Below, in pieces: positions 21,840-33,900 of a stretch of 45,247 nt of DNA. Each line of letters opens with the position of its first letter. The first letter of the stretch is position 1. Source of the stretch: Bondarzewia mesenterica (Eukaryota; Basidiomycota; Agaricomycetes; Russulales; Bondarzewiaceae); the NCBI GenBank assembly GCA_004802705.1, contig SGPL01000261.1:1-45247 (forward strand), given 5' to 3'. The position numbers were made by a program, and so were the translations under genes. The notes beneath the pieces were generated by a model, which worked only from the letters and a program-made list of their open reading frames with translations, did not search any database and was not told where the DNA came from.

Positions 21840-22855
21840 ATGAACATGGCCCCAGACGTCCGCGTCAATAGCAGCATCGACGGCGCCAGCGTCTTCACGT
21901 TTTCTATCCTCGCTAGCCCCAATATCCGCGACACGATCTTCGCGCATAGTTCCTCCGCTACCCTCCTCCGCCTCTCCAGAACCTGCCTCGCCGCCCTCTC
22001 CGCCGTCCGCGCCTACTCTCGTCATGCATTCGATATCACCCGTCTCCTCTCTCGATACTTCCCCGACCCCGCCGCCTTCCGCGCCCTTCAGGCTCGCACG
22101 TCTATGGTCATTTTCGGCTTGAACGCGCTCGATTTTTTCGGCCGTGCACGCCACGGGCATGTTGGTGCTCACTCTGAGCTCGAGATTAGCGTCTCAAGCG
22201 ACATGGTGGAGGAGGTTGGCGCCTGGCTCCAGGACGTCGGCTACGTATTCGTGCCAACCTTGAGTCAATCGGACGCATTTGAGTATGCGGTTTCGTACAT
22301 GGAGGATGAGTACGAACGGAGGGAGGCCTTGGGGGAATTTGTAGGCGGTGTTGCGGGCGTCCATCATTTCATCAAATCGACCGAAGGCCTGAAGGTTCGC
22401 GTCACGGCCGCGCTGCGATCTCCTATCGAGGTTGTGTTGAGCCTCCAGTGCAGTACGAATCGTCCCATCTATTCTATGTTTTTCTGGGTGTCTAGCTGAA
22501 TATCTTACTAGCATGCGCGATGAACTTCATCACACACGAAACGGCCTATTCTCTCTACCCCCACGCTACGTTCGAATCGCGCGTCGCTCTGGTGAGCACC
22601 TCCGGCTACGATTCTGTGAATGAAGACGATCACGAGCACTTCATCGCTCGTGGCTTGACTCTTGTCTTCGAGCCTCCTGTCACGGACTGTTCGTACGGCT
22701 CTTTTGTTGAAGACCTCACTGCGCGCGAGCCGTCCTTGCTCGCGGGCGGGCGTTGGACAGATGACTCCTTGAGCTGGGCCCTTCCCCTCTCGCCGTCGCC
22801 ATCTCGCGATGAGCGCGACCTTCTCCCGCAGATCCATCAGGCTCCGGCTCTTTGA
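21840..22855 (+). CDS. Agaricomycete hypothetical protein, F-box-like N-terminus
   Basis: Exons 21840-22452 and 22512-22855 encode 318 residues; the 59-nt intron rejoins LSLQCT to CAMNFITHE. The N-terminal 60 residues (LLRLSRTCLAALSAVRAYSRH) resemble an F-box-like helix set. The rest follows a layout I know from an expanded agaricomycete family of unknown role: an FPDPAAFRALQARTSMVIFG block, GVAGVHHFIK, VTAALRSPIEVVL, then the MNFITHETAYSLYPHATF block. In other members the middle part recalls a nucleotidyltransferase fold, but I see no catalytic signature here and assign no reaction. GC-rich codons give long mirror frames on the other strand. An ATG at 21846 is an alternative start. Confidence 0.72.
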
Positions 22856-23377
22856 TCACGTCTATTGTCTTTATTGGACCTCCGCTACCGATTCTGGGCT
22901 CTTTTTTCAAACTAGGTCTTGTTAATGTACTGGCGAAGACGAACTCTAGATTATTGCCGCTCTTCCCATTCTTGGATCCGAATATATCTCCGGACACCCC
23001 GGACAACATACCATATACAGTTCTAGCAATATTATTATCATGTACGGTGTCTATACAGATTTGAGTTATCGCAGCATACCACGCTAGGAATTTTTTGAAC
23101 GTTCTGATTGCGTGCTCTCACTTCGGTCGAGTATCATATCCCGACATGTGGAGGGTTCGGGCAGATGATACTTAATCCGACGTCTTTTCAGACGAGACAA
23201 AAATTGCTTGAAGAGTTTGCAGGCCTAGGACTCGATGATATGAGGGTGTCCTGAGGTATCGATTTCTTGCACGCCGCCTTGATGCGGTCATATTAAGTGG
23301 TGCCGGTAACATGCCAACGTGATGAACGCTGGTAGAGATCTAGAATTGCGGAGCGACTCTATCGTACTTATTATGAT
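22856..23377. other. Convergent intergenic region
   Basis: The region lies between the stop codons of two converging genes. AT-rich sequence near 23020-23060 may serve polyadenylation. Nothing else is recognised. Confidence 0.4.
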
Positions 23378-24575
23378 TCACGTTTCCGTCCATCCCAACC
23401 TCCTCAGATCTCTTCGGCACTCTTCTGTTTCACTTTTCACCCGCACCCAGTCATCTACGATCTGACCGAAGGCACCCTTACCTCTCCCCTTCGCGGATCT
23501 ATCGACCATGCCAAGGAGGCCTTCGTACTCCTTGAGTATGCCGTCCAATCGTGCCTCTTCGTCAATAAGACTGCTCTCTTCCTCCGATTGCTTCGTAAAG
23601 GCATTTTTTAACGCGATGGCCAAAGATGGGCCAATGGCAGCCGTACGTGAGGTCGATGAGGCATTGTAGATCGAATTGCGGAAGCGCGCGCGTAGGAGGG
23701 ATAGTTTTAAAAGTGTGGTTTCTAAAGTGGTCGACAGAAGCGAAGTGCGCGCGGTGAGCTGGTCTTCCGAGATAGATGGGAGTGATTGTAGTGCATCGGC
23801 GAGAGATGCTTGGAGATGTGGATGTATCTGGGATTCGGTCAGGGAAAGTACCCAACCATCGCGGACCCAAGAACTACCTCGTCAATATCCATTACTAGCC
23901 TTTCCACTCGCGACCGCCGTCTTTGAAGGTCGATATTCTCTCCGTCGAGTGCTGCTAGAGCTATCTGTATATTGTCCGGCAACCGTTCCAAGGTGTTGGT
24001 TTCTGCACCGCTGTCTAATCATGCGCGGGGCAATATATTTGGTGATATATTATGAGAGGAAGCCATCTCTTACCTTCAGAAGAAAAGAAATCAGATACAG
24101 AGGTGAGCGTCTCATCGACGTTGACTAAAAGAAGTCGTTCGAGTTGCGCGCTAATCTTGGAGGTGTCAATCAATGAGACATCGAGGTGTCAAAGAAAAGA
24201 AAAGAACATTACACCCGCTGGAATGGATCTGTGTAAAGCCAAATCATCTGCTGTCAGTCCGCCCACGAGCGGAGTGATAGAATTTGTTGCTTCTGCAGGC
24301 AAGGACTGGGTAAGAATTGCGGTTCGGATGTTCAAGCCATTCAAGAAATTCTGCGAGACCATATTATGGTGATGATATAGAAATTTTTATCACATTAGCC
24401 AGTGAAGAAGGTACCTCGACATCTCGATTTGATGTGTGTAGAGACACACGTCGAAGGTGATCATCTAGAATTTTGGCACGGAGGTAATTGGTTTTCTGTC
24501 GCCGGTCGGTAGGAAAGTCAGTATCCTATGAAGCGTGCGTATCATTTGGGTCACCTCATTGTTATTTTGTGGCAT
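23378..24575 (-). CDS. Coiled-coil protein of unknown function, divergent from Dpb2
   Basis: I do not recognise the family. A six-exon minus-strand model holds in phase throughout: 24555-24575, 24415-24495, 24213-24350, 24074-24155, 23878-24014 and 23378-23827, giving 302 residues beginning MPQNNNE. All introns are 50-64 nt with GT and AG ends. The protein is largely helical, with heptad-like Leu spacing in LERLPDNIQIALAALDGE and LLSTTLETTLLKLSLLRARF, and a charged C-terminal helix (EEARLDGILKEYEGLL). It has no signal peptide or membrane segment. It shares a 243-base promoter with Dpb2 that holds three ACGCGT boxes, so a role in S phase, the spindle or the kinetochore is a reasonable guess, but only a guess. 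The first, 21-nt exon is the weakest part of the model. Confidence 0.65.
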
Positions 24576-24818
24576 CAGAGGGATTTATCGCGGAACTTAA
24601 GGACTCAAGTATTCAAGGATGGAAATACTGTGAAGGTGGTCGTATGTACCAGTGTAAGTGCGCGCTTTGAGGTCGACGGTGCGGCAGCGGCCCGGCAGAT
24701 GCTCTCAAGCAGGACCAAACAGACGCGACGCGTGACGCAGCAGCAGAAAACGCGTCGACGCGTTTCAAGCTCATCAGTGCTGTAGCGGTCGTTTAACGTT
24801 TAAATAACTTTCGCAATC
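24576..24818. promoter_or_regulatory. Divergent promoter with three MluI cell-cycle boxes
   Basis: ACGCGT occurs at 24728-24733, 24750-24755 and 24758-24763, with a further ACGCG core at 24723. The cluster lies 56-91 bases before the Dpb2 ATG. ACGCGT is the established binding site of the fungal MBF complex (Mbp1/Swi6, Cdc10), which drives G1/S transcription of replication genes. Confidence 0.7.
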
Positions 24819-27049
24819 ATGTCTATCTCGCAGCAAAGAACGATCATACAGGTATGGCAAATAAAATTGTCTAAGATGCACGACTGACAATTTTCGATCA
24901 GGTCTTTCGCAAGTACAGTCATTCTCTGGGTCCTGAAGAACTCGAGTTTTTGGAGACGATTCTGGACAGACATGAGATACCCGACGATGAAGTGGAACTC
25001 TCAATGGAACTTATAGCGAAAGAATATAACAAGCAAGACGGTAGCTCTCAGTTTCTCAACAAATACACTCGCCCCGCTGACCGATGTCACAAATCAGATG
25101 CAAACATGAAAGTCGCGTTTCACATCCTGAAGCGCGTGTATGACAATCTCCAAGATGCAGGCGAACATGGGACACAAAAAGAAGACGTCCACATTGACCC
25201 AGATAACCATCTCTTCTTCGTCAATGCCTTCGACATGCCGGCGTGGCATTGGTCTCAAGAACGCGGTACATTCGAGAAGTAGGTTTGACATCATGGATTG
25301 TCAAACCCGTGCTCATTTAAAGCTTCAAATAAAAAGGGGATCTCAAGCCCTTGCCTCACTGGGCTCCGCCGAGTCAAGAGTAATGGCGATGAGAGATAGA
25401 CTAAACGTCATACGACAGACAATATTACGAAACGAGCATTTCACACCTTCCACAATCCCAACGAGAGACAGGGAACATCTGCTGACGGTAAGTGCCCGTG
25501 TATATCAACACATCCATTTCTCAAAATTTGACTTAGCTGTCTCCCAGATCAGATCTACCAAACAACTGTTGGGACGTGCTGACCAACGGTTCTTGTTGTT
25601 CGGCATGCTTTCTCACACGAAAGAGGGAAAGTTATGCTTGGAAGATCAGGATGGGACTGTGGAGCTTGACTTTTCTCAACTGGTAAGTTTATGCTTTATC
25701 CTAGCCAAGGACAAATCCTGAGATATTGTAAACAGGACCAGCCAAGCGAGGGCCTTTTCACAGAGGGGGCTTTTGTTCTAGTCGAGGGTGATTATACTGA
25801 GGACGCGACTTTCCGAGTGATTGCAATCGGTCACCCGCCATGCGAAAGCAGAGAAACCGCCCGGTGGGTACAGTCACTGGTGTGCTCTTAATTTATGAAC
25901 TGACGATGCGCCAGGTCAATTTACGGTCATGTGGACTTTCTGGGTAAAGGAGCTACCACTCCTCTAGAAGATGTGGGAATCATTTGCACCCAATCCTACT
26001 TCTATATCCTGACATATGATTTTCCAAGTCACAATATGCCGTCCGAATACAGGAAGATTTCTCCGATCTCACATTTTTCGTTCTCTCGGACGTTTGGCTC
26101 GATCGTCCGGACACACTTCGAGGCCTTCACAAAATATTCGATAATTGTATCGAGAACAACTTCATACCGAAAGTCATGGTCCTCTGCGGAAACTTTACTA
26201 GCCGAGGTATCGCCCAGGGTAGTAGTAGAGATATCCAGAAATATAAAGGCAGGCCATCTCATAGCCACTATATTTCATATATTGATCTGACCGTTGCTTA
26301 CAATACAGAGGGCTTCGACTCATTGGCAGACTTGATCGCATCCTATGCTCACCTGACGCATAACACACATTTCGTATTAGTGCCAGGACCATTGGACTTG
26401 GCCATGAATTCGATCTTGCCTCGACGACCTCTGCTTTCGTCTTTCGTCTCCAGGCTTAAGTCGAAAGTACCGAAGCTTCACCTGGGAAGCAATCCTTGTC
26501 GCATCAAATTCCTTGGCCAAGAGATCGTCATCTTCCGTGAGGACATGATGGCGAGAATGCTTCGAAATCTCGTTGGCGTGAAACCGTCAGTTCGGAATGA
26601 AGATCTCAAGAGATACGTGAGTGCGGTATTGTTTTTCCGGACGTTGCATTAATCTTCCTTTCGTTAGCTCGTCCAAACTATACTTGACCAGAGCCATCTA
26701 ACACCGTTAACAAGTAACATACAACCCGTGCTCTCGGAGTTTGACCATGCGTTAAGGCTCTATCCCTTACCGACTGCTGTGAGTGAGCAATCTTTGGCTG
26801 GCTCCCGACGTTCTCATATCTTCTCGCAGGTCATCCTCGCCGATAAATACGAGAGCTACCACATGACGTATGAGGGATGCCACGTTCTAAACCCGGGGAG
26901 TTTTATCGGCCAGTCTTTTATGTTTTCTTCGTATACCCCAGCAAACAGAGAATCCGAACCATGGTGCGTGCTTGTTCCAATCGATCACGATGTGCCGCTG
27001 AGTTCGTATCGGATCACCCAGTGTCCTGGAAATGAATATAGATGATTGA
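24819..27049 (+). CDS. DPB2: DNA polymerase epsilon subunit B (Dpb2/POLE2)
   Basis: Second subunit of the leading-strand polymerase, which also links it to GINS and the CMG helicase. Eleven exons give 552 residues: 24819-24851, 24902-25278, 25337-25487, 25548-25682, 25736-25863, 25915-25972, 26053-26248, 26309-26616, 26668-26778, 26830-26963, 27022-27049. The N-terminal helical domain starts [18 protein letters not shown]. The OB-fold part shows [15 protein letters not shown] and [13 protein letters not shown]. The inactive phosphoesterase part shows [26 protein letters not shown] and [13 protein letters not shown]. Intron 7 (26249-26308, 60 nt) begins GC rather than GT. Without its removal an in-frame 20-residue insert would split the otherwise conserved junction between DIQKYK and [13 protein letters not shown] boxes upstream suggest S-phase expression. 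Confidence 0.93.
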
Positions 27050-27752
27050 CCAAGGCTTGCATTCAGCCCCGATAGTCAATTGGAGTTCTGCGAAAGTCAC
27101 CTGCGTACTACTTTACCGTGACTAAACGAACCAGATTTTCTGTTCAAGCGACATCGTTATTGTTGTTTTGCGATCGTGTACACTCAGGTTGAGGTCCATT
27201 GATCCCTTCGGCTCATCTTTATTTTCAGTGCTCCCAGCCCTACATTCCAAAGAAAAACACCGTCACATGGCAGCAGCATGAAACCATACGCCAAACCATC
27301 TCCTCCNCCCAACAAACACAAAACAAATCAGTCGTAGTACAGCGTTTCGTCAAAAGGTCGTGATGTCGTCATAGTGGTACAAGCGTACTACATAGCAGCA
27401 ACGAGCGAGCGAATCTAGAGGAGGGAAGATCGTGAGGCAAACGGTGAATGAACGTGACACAGACAAGCAAGACGTAGGATAGAATCAGCTACATATATGC
27501 AGTACAGTAGGTATGTAGTGGTTGGTATGCCATGACTTTGTCGCTCATACCCCACTATACAGCTGCGGAAGATAGATCAAGTCCGGATCGTACATGAGAC
27601 ACATCAAACGGAACTTCGAAGGACAAATACCAGTGTGAGCATACAATGCGCTCGTGACAAAGACGGCGATGAGACAAGGACAAAAAGACAATAAATAAAC
27701 AAGAGACGAGAGACAGACATGAGAGGAAGATAGTATTTGATTGCTACCTCGC
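27050..27752. other. Convergent intergenic region
   Basis: This is the 3' flank shared by Dpb2 and the forkhead gene. A single N lies at 27307. Open frames on the minus strand are continuations past the forkhead stop. No gene is seen. Confidence 0.45.
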
Positions 27753-30719
27753 CTACCACATGCGAGTCCACCTTCCCGGACTCGAAGCGTCTGGGCTTTC
27801 ATACAACATTCCCCTACCTCTCGCAAACAACCCCAAGCCAGCAGGACTCTCCTGCAGCCCCATGCTGGCACTTTGCGCACCAAGCCTTGTGAGTTCTTCG
27901 TCCAGTAAAGCCGAAGGATCATGGGGATCAAAGATCCCTCGTCCGGGCGTTCTGAACGGTGACTCTTGAACCGTGCTTGCAAATGAGATTTTACGCGGCG
28001 TCGCTGGCGCGAAAGGTGTCAAATGGGATGTTTGTAGAACATTAACGTCGAGAGCTAAATTCGAGGAGCTGGCGCGTCGTCGGGAAGGTGTGCGCAGATG
28101 TTCGTCGCCAAGGACGGGAAGGGTGTTATCATCGGCATGAATGGAAGAAGGCGGCGGAGGGTTCAGATGAGACTTATAGTACGCGAGGCTGGGTGACGGG
28201 CTCATGTGTACCCCGAAGTGTGAAAGCGGTGTACGCATCGCAGAAAGTTGATGGGTATCTGAGGTAGACTTTCTTGGAGGTGTTGACGGTCTTCGTGGAG
28301 TGGTGATAAGGGGTGTGAAAAGAGACGGTCCGGGATTGTTGTCATTCTTTGGAGGAGGTGTGGACGGCCGAGCGAGCTTGAGAATCCGTGCAAGAGACCG
28401 ACGAGCTAATGTTGGAGATTCCGGTGGTGGCGGAAGAGCGGGTTTCTAAGAGTGTACGATCTCGTTAAAAGGGGCAGAACAAACTGATACACGGGGAAAA
28501 CACACCTTCGATAGGACTGGCTCCTTCGCTTTATCTTTACCTTTTCGTCCCTTTTCTTTTATCTTTGATGCCTTCGCCTTTCCTTTCTCTGTTACTTTTA
28601 ATTGACCAATGGTGCTGTTCAGTAAAGTAACTCCTGGAGGAAGGGCATCCACAGGTGCTTCTTCCGGAAGATGATCAACAATGTAATCGCCGAAATCAAG
28701 CTCCAGTTCGGGAGGCTCGGCTTCCTGTACGTCTTCGAGCTGTGTAGAATCACCGAGCGCATTCGACGGGCTAGAGGAACTGCAGTTCGGTATGAGATCA
28801 GGCATAGAGATTGACGAAGACGATGAGAGTAAAGGTGGTGTTGGAGAAGGAGGTGCCTCTTCGACGAGAAAAGGATCAGTTGACTGAGATTGCGATGATG
28901 CTGACGTCGATGGACGCGGATGCTCAGAGTGAGATGATGCTGATGTCGACGGACGCGGATGTTCAGAGTTCGCCGAAGCACCTTCTCCTGCAACGATGCG
29001 CTGATAAGCAGAGCCGGGCGGTAAAGTGGGAAATATTACTCCCGCTGGTAGGGTATGTCCATGGCGAGGCGGAGGAGGAAAAGCAAACGGAGGATAATAT
29101 GGCTGGTGGTGCACTCCGGGACGAGGATGTGGGAATAGAGGAGCAAAAGACATGCCAGGGATAGCCGACAAAGGTATCCCCATCTGAGGCATCGGCACCC
29201 GTTCTGCAGGCTCCATCACCGCTTCCGTTGAAGCTTCCTTCTTGATCGTTTTCTTAGATCGCTTAGCCTTGCGAGTAAGTGACAGATCTGCAGCACGTTT
29301 CTTGCTAGTATATCGCGCTTTCTGCTCCTGCATCTCGGCACAATGTTCCTTCCGGAAGCCACCGTTGGCAAAGCACTCAAGGTCACGATCCCAGATAGCC
29401 CAGAGTGTGCGGCCCTCTGCACGGTCTCGTTGTACTTTGCGAAACACGATTGTCGTGCTCAGGACATGTCGAATGGAATTCATCCATGTCTGCTCGTTTC
29501 GTTTAAAATAAGGATAGACAATCGTGATCCAATCGTAGATTTCTTGTAGCGTCAGACGGCGTCCGGGTGATGAAAGGATGGCTTGGCCAATTAGAGCAGC
29601 GTATGGGAGATCTGGCTTTTCCGAGGAGTAGGGACCGGCAGGAAGTTTGAAAGGGAGCTCGTCGTATTCCTCTTCAGCCGGAGCAGGACCCATCGGACCC
29701 GGTGACGAAACGATATTTACAATATGACGGGAAGGACTTGAAGATGGCGTTGACATGGCTGGCGATGACGAAGCCAGTGAGTCTCGATAATAACTACGGC
29801 GGGGTGTCACAGGAGGAAAGGACAGAACTTGGGACTGCAAGTATTCAAGTAAGCAAGAGTATGAAAAATATGTGCATGCTTACTTCTGGAGCATTAGAGA
29901 AGCTACGACTGGAAACAACACTGCTTCTGCGAGAACGAGACGGGGAGGGCGACTCGGTCCGCGGGATATATACATCCTGCAATCGCGATGATAGGTTCAG
30001 ATGATACAGTTACATGCCACAGTGAGCATACCTGACGAGCAGCTGACTTCGTGGATTGATGTAATACGTTGTCTCTATAGTATCTCCCAGTCCGCGGGGT
30101 GATGGGAGGGGGGAGCGTATCCTGAACACGTAAGGATAACGGTGAGAATTTTTCGTCGGAGGCGGCGACGCGTTATACGCACTTGAGACGCTGCATCACG
30201 GGCCGAGTAGGGATCGTCAGAGTCAAGGACGCGTCGGGAAGCGCGTTCAGACATGGACGAACGCGCGCGCGACATTGAACGAGATGGTGTAGGAGGCGGT
30301 GCGGGACTCGTTTCACGCTCTCTCTTGTATCGCCTCTGCTTCTTACTGCGCCTGTTCTGTCTTTCTATAACCGCCTCCATGCTATCATAACGTCGAAGAG
30401 ACGTGGAAGGTTCTACAGGTTCAGTCTTGATCGGGGTGACGGGCGGAGGGGTGTCGCGAGATGTGGCCGACGCGTCAGCCAGCGAAAGAGAGCGCGAATG
30501 GTGGTGGATTTGAAGAGTAGGGAGAACAGGGGTATGTGCAGAGTCAGACTCTGAGTGTTCTTGAACGAACGCGCGTAAAGAGTTGGCGTTCTCCGTGGTG
30601 AGAAATTGGCGCATCTGGTCGCTACGTCGCGTCAGGTCATCGCGCGTCATTCCAAGATTGTGAAGCAATTGAGAGATGGGAGATACGGGTGGCTTTTGTA
30701 CAGCAGGCGGGTCAGCCAT
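27753..30719 (-). CDS. Forkhead-domain transcription factor
   Basis: Sequence-specific nuclear regulator. Five exons, all joined in phase 0, give 913 residues: 30183-30719, 30032-30121, 29884-29976, 28506-29834 and 27753-28445. The start MADPPAVQK was taken at 30719; the frame is open further upstream. The forkhead domain lies in exon 4, from KPDLPYAALIGQAILSSP through LTLQEIYDWI, NSIRHVLSTTIVFRKVQRD and LWAIWDRDLECF. This keeps the recognition-helix core (xNSIRHxLS). A basic stretch (KKRAADLSLTRKAKRSKK) follows and may be a nuclear signal. The flanks are Ser and Pro-rich, with a short tandem repeat SEHPRPSTSASS near 28905-28975. The C-terminal exon has many TP and SP sites (TPPPK, TPRRPSTPPRK) typical of CDK or MAPK targets. 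It may belong with cell-cycle forkheads (Fkh/Sep1/Hcm1), but that is not shown. Confidence 0.88.
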
Positions 30720-30959
30720 TGAAAATAAAAAAAAGATAGAAAAAGGGGAGGCAAAGGGACTGTATGTACAGTCGATGGTGTCGCAAAATTGTGGGCAACC
30801 CGCCGTTGAGACATCCGACAAGAATGTCACATGTCACTTTCTGTCACTTTCTGTGACGCTGTCACATCTTGTTTGCGTGTCCGGAGTCCGACTGCACCAG
30901 TGCTTCGTTACGCTCCTACTCACGACCACTTATACGACGGCCTGTAGTAGACACATACC
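30720..30959. promoter_or_regulatory. Divergent promoter with a TGTCAC cluster, forkhead and AP-1 gamma
   Basis: The two starts are 240 bases apart. Four TGTCAC hexamers on the plus strand (30825, 30832, 30842, 30860) and a GTGAC in reverse order (about 30853) fall within 41 bases. The spacing and repetition suggest binding sites for one factor, not identified here. Confidence 0.45.
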
Positions 30960-33900
30960 ATGGTCTATCACAACCTCAAAGGTACGCGCGCGCCGATTGC
31001 ATGCTCCCTGCCGTTTCTCTATTGTATTGCCAGCTCTCATCAAGGGCATCCGAGCATGCAAGGTCAGCCCGCGGTGACATGCCGTATCGAATCGCGTCGC
31101 TCATAACATCCTGTTGTCAATTCCTCACTGTACAGACCGTCGCCGACGAACGAGCTCTCATTCAGCAAGAGTCGGCCGCGATCAGAGCATCTTTCAGGGA
31201 AGAAGACTCATACACTAGACATAACAATGTCGCCAAACTCCTCTATATTCATATGCTCGGCTCCCCCGCACACTTCGGTCAGATCGAGTGTCTTAAGCTC
31301 GTTGCCAGTCCTCGGTTTAGTGACAAGAGGCTGGGGTACCTCGGTATCATGCTGCTGCTTGACGAGAGTCAGGAGGTATTGACGCTGGTCACCAATTCTC
31401 TGAAGAAGTACGTCCTAGCGTCGTTATGACTGGGAAACTGAGACTGACACATTTGGCGGGAAGTGATATGAACCACTCCAACATGTACGCTGTTGGACTT
31501 GCTTTGTGCACCTTTGCGAATATTGCATCCGAAGAGATGTCGCGAGATCTCGTTAACGAAATCGAGAAACTCCTTGGTTCCAGTAACACGTACATCAGGA
31601 AGAAGGTCGGTGCTTAACGGTAAGGTCAGCGCATCATGTTCAAACGAAAGTTTTTCTAGGCTGCACTTTGCGCTCTGCGAGTTATAAAGAAAGTGCCGGA
31701 CTTGACAGACCATTTTATCTCTAAAGCCAAGAACCTCCTTGCAGACCGCAATCACGGCGTCCTCCTCACGGCCATTACACTCGTCATCGAGATGGTTCAG
31801 GCTGAACCGACGTGTTTAGACGAGTTCCGCAATGTAATGACATAGGGCCATTTGATTAATTGTGTCGCTAATCTCTTTCATGTTTTCTAGGCTGTTCCAC
31901 TTCTTGTACGTCATCTCAAATCGCTGGTCACGACAGGTTATAGCCCCGAGCATGATGTCTCGGGTATCACGGACCCCTTCCTTCAAGTCAAGGTCCTACG
32001 CCTTCTTCGTCTGCTTGGGAGGGGAGATGTCCAGGCAAGCGAGACAATGAATGATATTCTGGCGCAGGTGTGCAGTAGTTTTCATTCCGGTATTTACTTC
32101 AATCTGAAGTCATTTGTGACATCCTGTAGGTAGCAACAAATACCGACTCTACCAAGAACGTCGGCAACTCCATCCTGTACGAAACTGTTTCAACCGTACT
32201 CGAGATTGAGGCGGACAGCGGGCTGCGTGTTATGGCCATTAATATTCTAGGAAAATTCCTCAGCAACCGCGACAATAACATTCGGTGAGCTTTGTTTTGA
32301 TTCCTTCTCCTTGCCCAATTTTTACACTTTGGTCGGTAGCTACGTCGCTCTGAATACCCTCAACAAAGTCGTTTCAATGGATACAAACGCCGTGCAGCGA
32401 CACCGAAACACCATCCTTGACTGCTTGCGGGACGGTGATATATCGATTCGTCGGCGCGCGCTCGAGTTGTCTTATGCGCTCATCAACGAACAGAATGTTC
32501 GCGTTCTCACGCGAGAACTTCTCGCTTTCCTAGAGGTGGCCGATAACGAGTTTAAGTTCGGGATGACGACGCAGATCAGTCTTGCCGCGGAACGATTCGC
32601 GCCGAACAGAAGATGGCATATCGACACGGTTTTGCGCGTCCTGAAGCTTGTATGTCATTCGTTCCCTTCTTTATTACAAGTCTCATGTTTTGGTAAGGCT
32701 GGAAATTACGTGCGAGAAGACATACTGTCTGCGTTTATCCGCCTCGTCGCGCATACACCAGAATTGCAGGGTTACACGGCGTCAAAGCTGTATAACGCTC
32801 TTCGCTCGGATATTTCACAAGAGTCTTTGACGTTGGCAGCTACATGGATCATTGGTGAATACAGCGAGATCCTAGTAGAGAATGGACTCGTGGACGAAGA
32901 ACAGCCCAAGCCTGTAAGCCCCACTTCTATTGCCGCCTTTATTGCGTCTCAATTGTATACAGGTAACCGACGTCGAAATTGTCGACCTAATTGTCTCTAT
33001 CTTGGATTCGCCTTACGCCAATTATCTTACGCGCCAATTCGTTTTCGCGGCGATCACGAAAATTGCTGCGCGCTCAACGACCAGCCCTGCTCAACAAGAA
33101 CGTGTAGCAACCATCCTGGCCTCATACACGACTAATCCCGAGCTCGAGCTGCAGCAACGAGCGGTAGAATTTGCGAGCTTGTTCAATCTTGGGGACATCC
33201 GTGCTGGTATTCTGGAGAGAATGCCGGAGCCAGAGTTGAAGGCGACTGTTTCGGGCGTCGGTGAGGACTTGCAAGATTCCGCTGCCTTTGTCATCGCTGA
33301 GACTTAAATGTGTAGTGAGTGAAAACAAGCCCGTGGGATCAACATGGATTGGCAAAGACGTAGGTGTCAATTTGCTTTGACTGCTACGTTACGCTGACAT
33401 TTTCTAATAGGTCGATTTGATTGGCGATGAGATTCTTTCAGGACCAATACCGGGGATGAGCAAAGCACCTGTCATTGCCCAAAGCGATCGCGATCTGCTA
33501 ATGGATCTCTTCGGCGGCCCCTCCGATGGCATATCAACCGCCTCTTCACAACCATCTGCACCATCAAAAAATAGCACCGTCGACGACATTCTCGGTCTCT
33601 TTGACTCCACACCTTCAGCACCTTCTCCCGCGCCCGCATCCGCATCCGCACCCGCCCCTGCACCCGCCCCTGCACCTGCACCCGCGCCCACTGCTTCCCT
33701 TGCTGCCAACCTCTTCGCTTCCTCGCCTGCTCCGCCGCCTCCACAGCCTGCCGCACCTAGACTGCAGTCATACACCGCGTACGATAAGAATGAGCTGCAA
33801 GTAATGCTCACGCCGCAGACGTCACCGCAGAAACCGGGAGTCGTGAATGTGTTGGCGAGATTCCAAGTGAAGGGCGCAAATCCGGTGAAGGGGTTAAATT

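Noticed and set aside
21639..22172. Long minus-strand open frame (177 codons)
   Set aside because: It mirrors the GC-rich coding exon of the plus-strand gene at 21840. The plus frame has family-like blocks and a phase-correct intron; the minus frame has neither.
30720..30830. N-terminal extension of the forkhead protein beginning MTFLSDVS
   Set aside because: The frame is open, but the sequence is promoter-like and hydrophobic in a way unlike the rest of the protein. The ATG at 30719 gives a normal start.
33261..33315. Early stop ending gamma-adaptin before the hinge
   Set aside because: A 55-nt intron with good donor and acceptor removes it and joins TVSGVV to [25 protein letters not shown] hinge sequence in phase.
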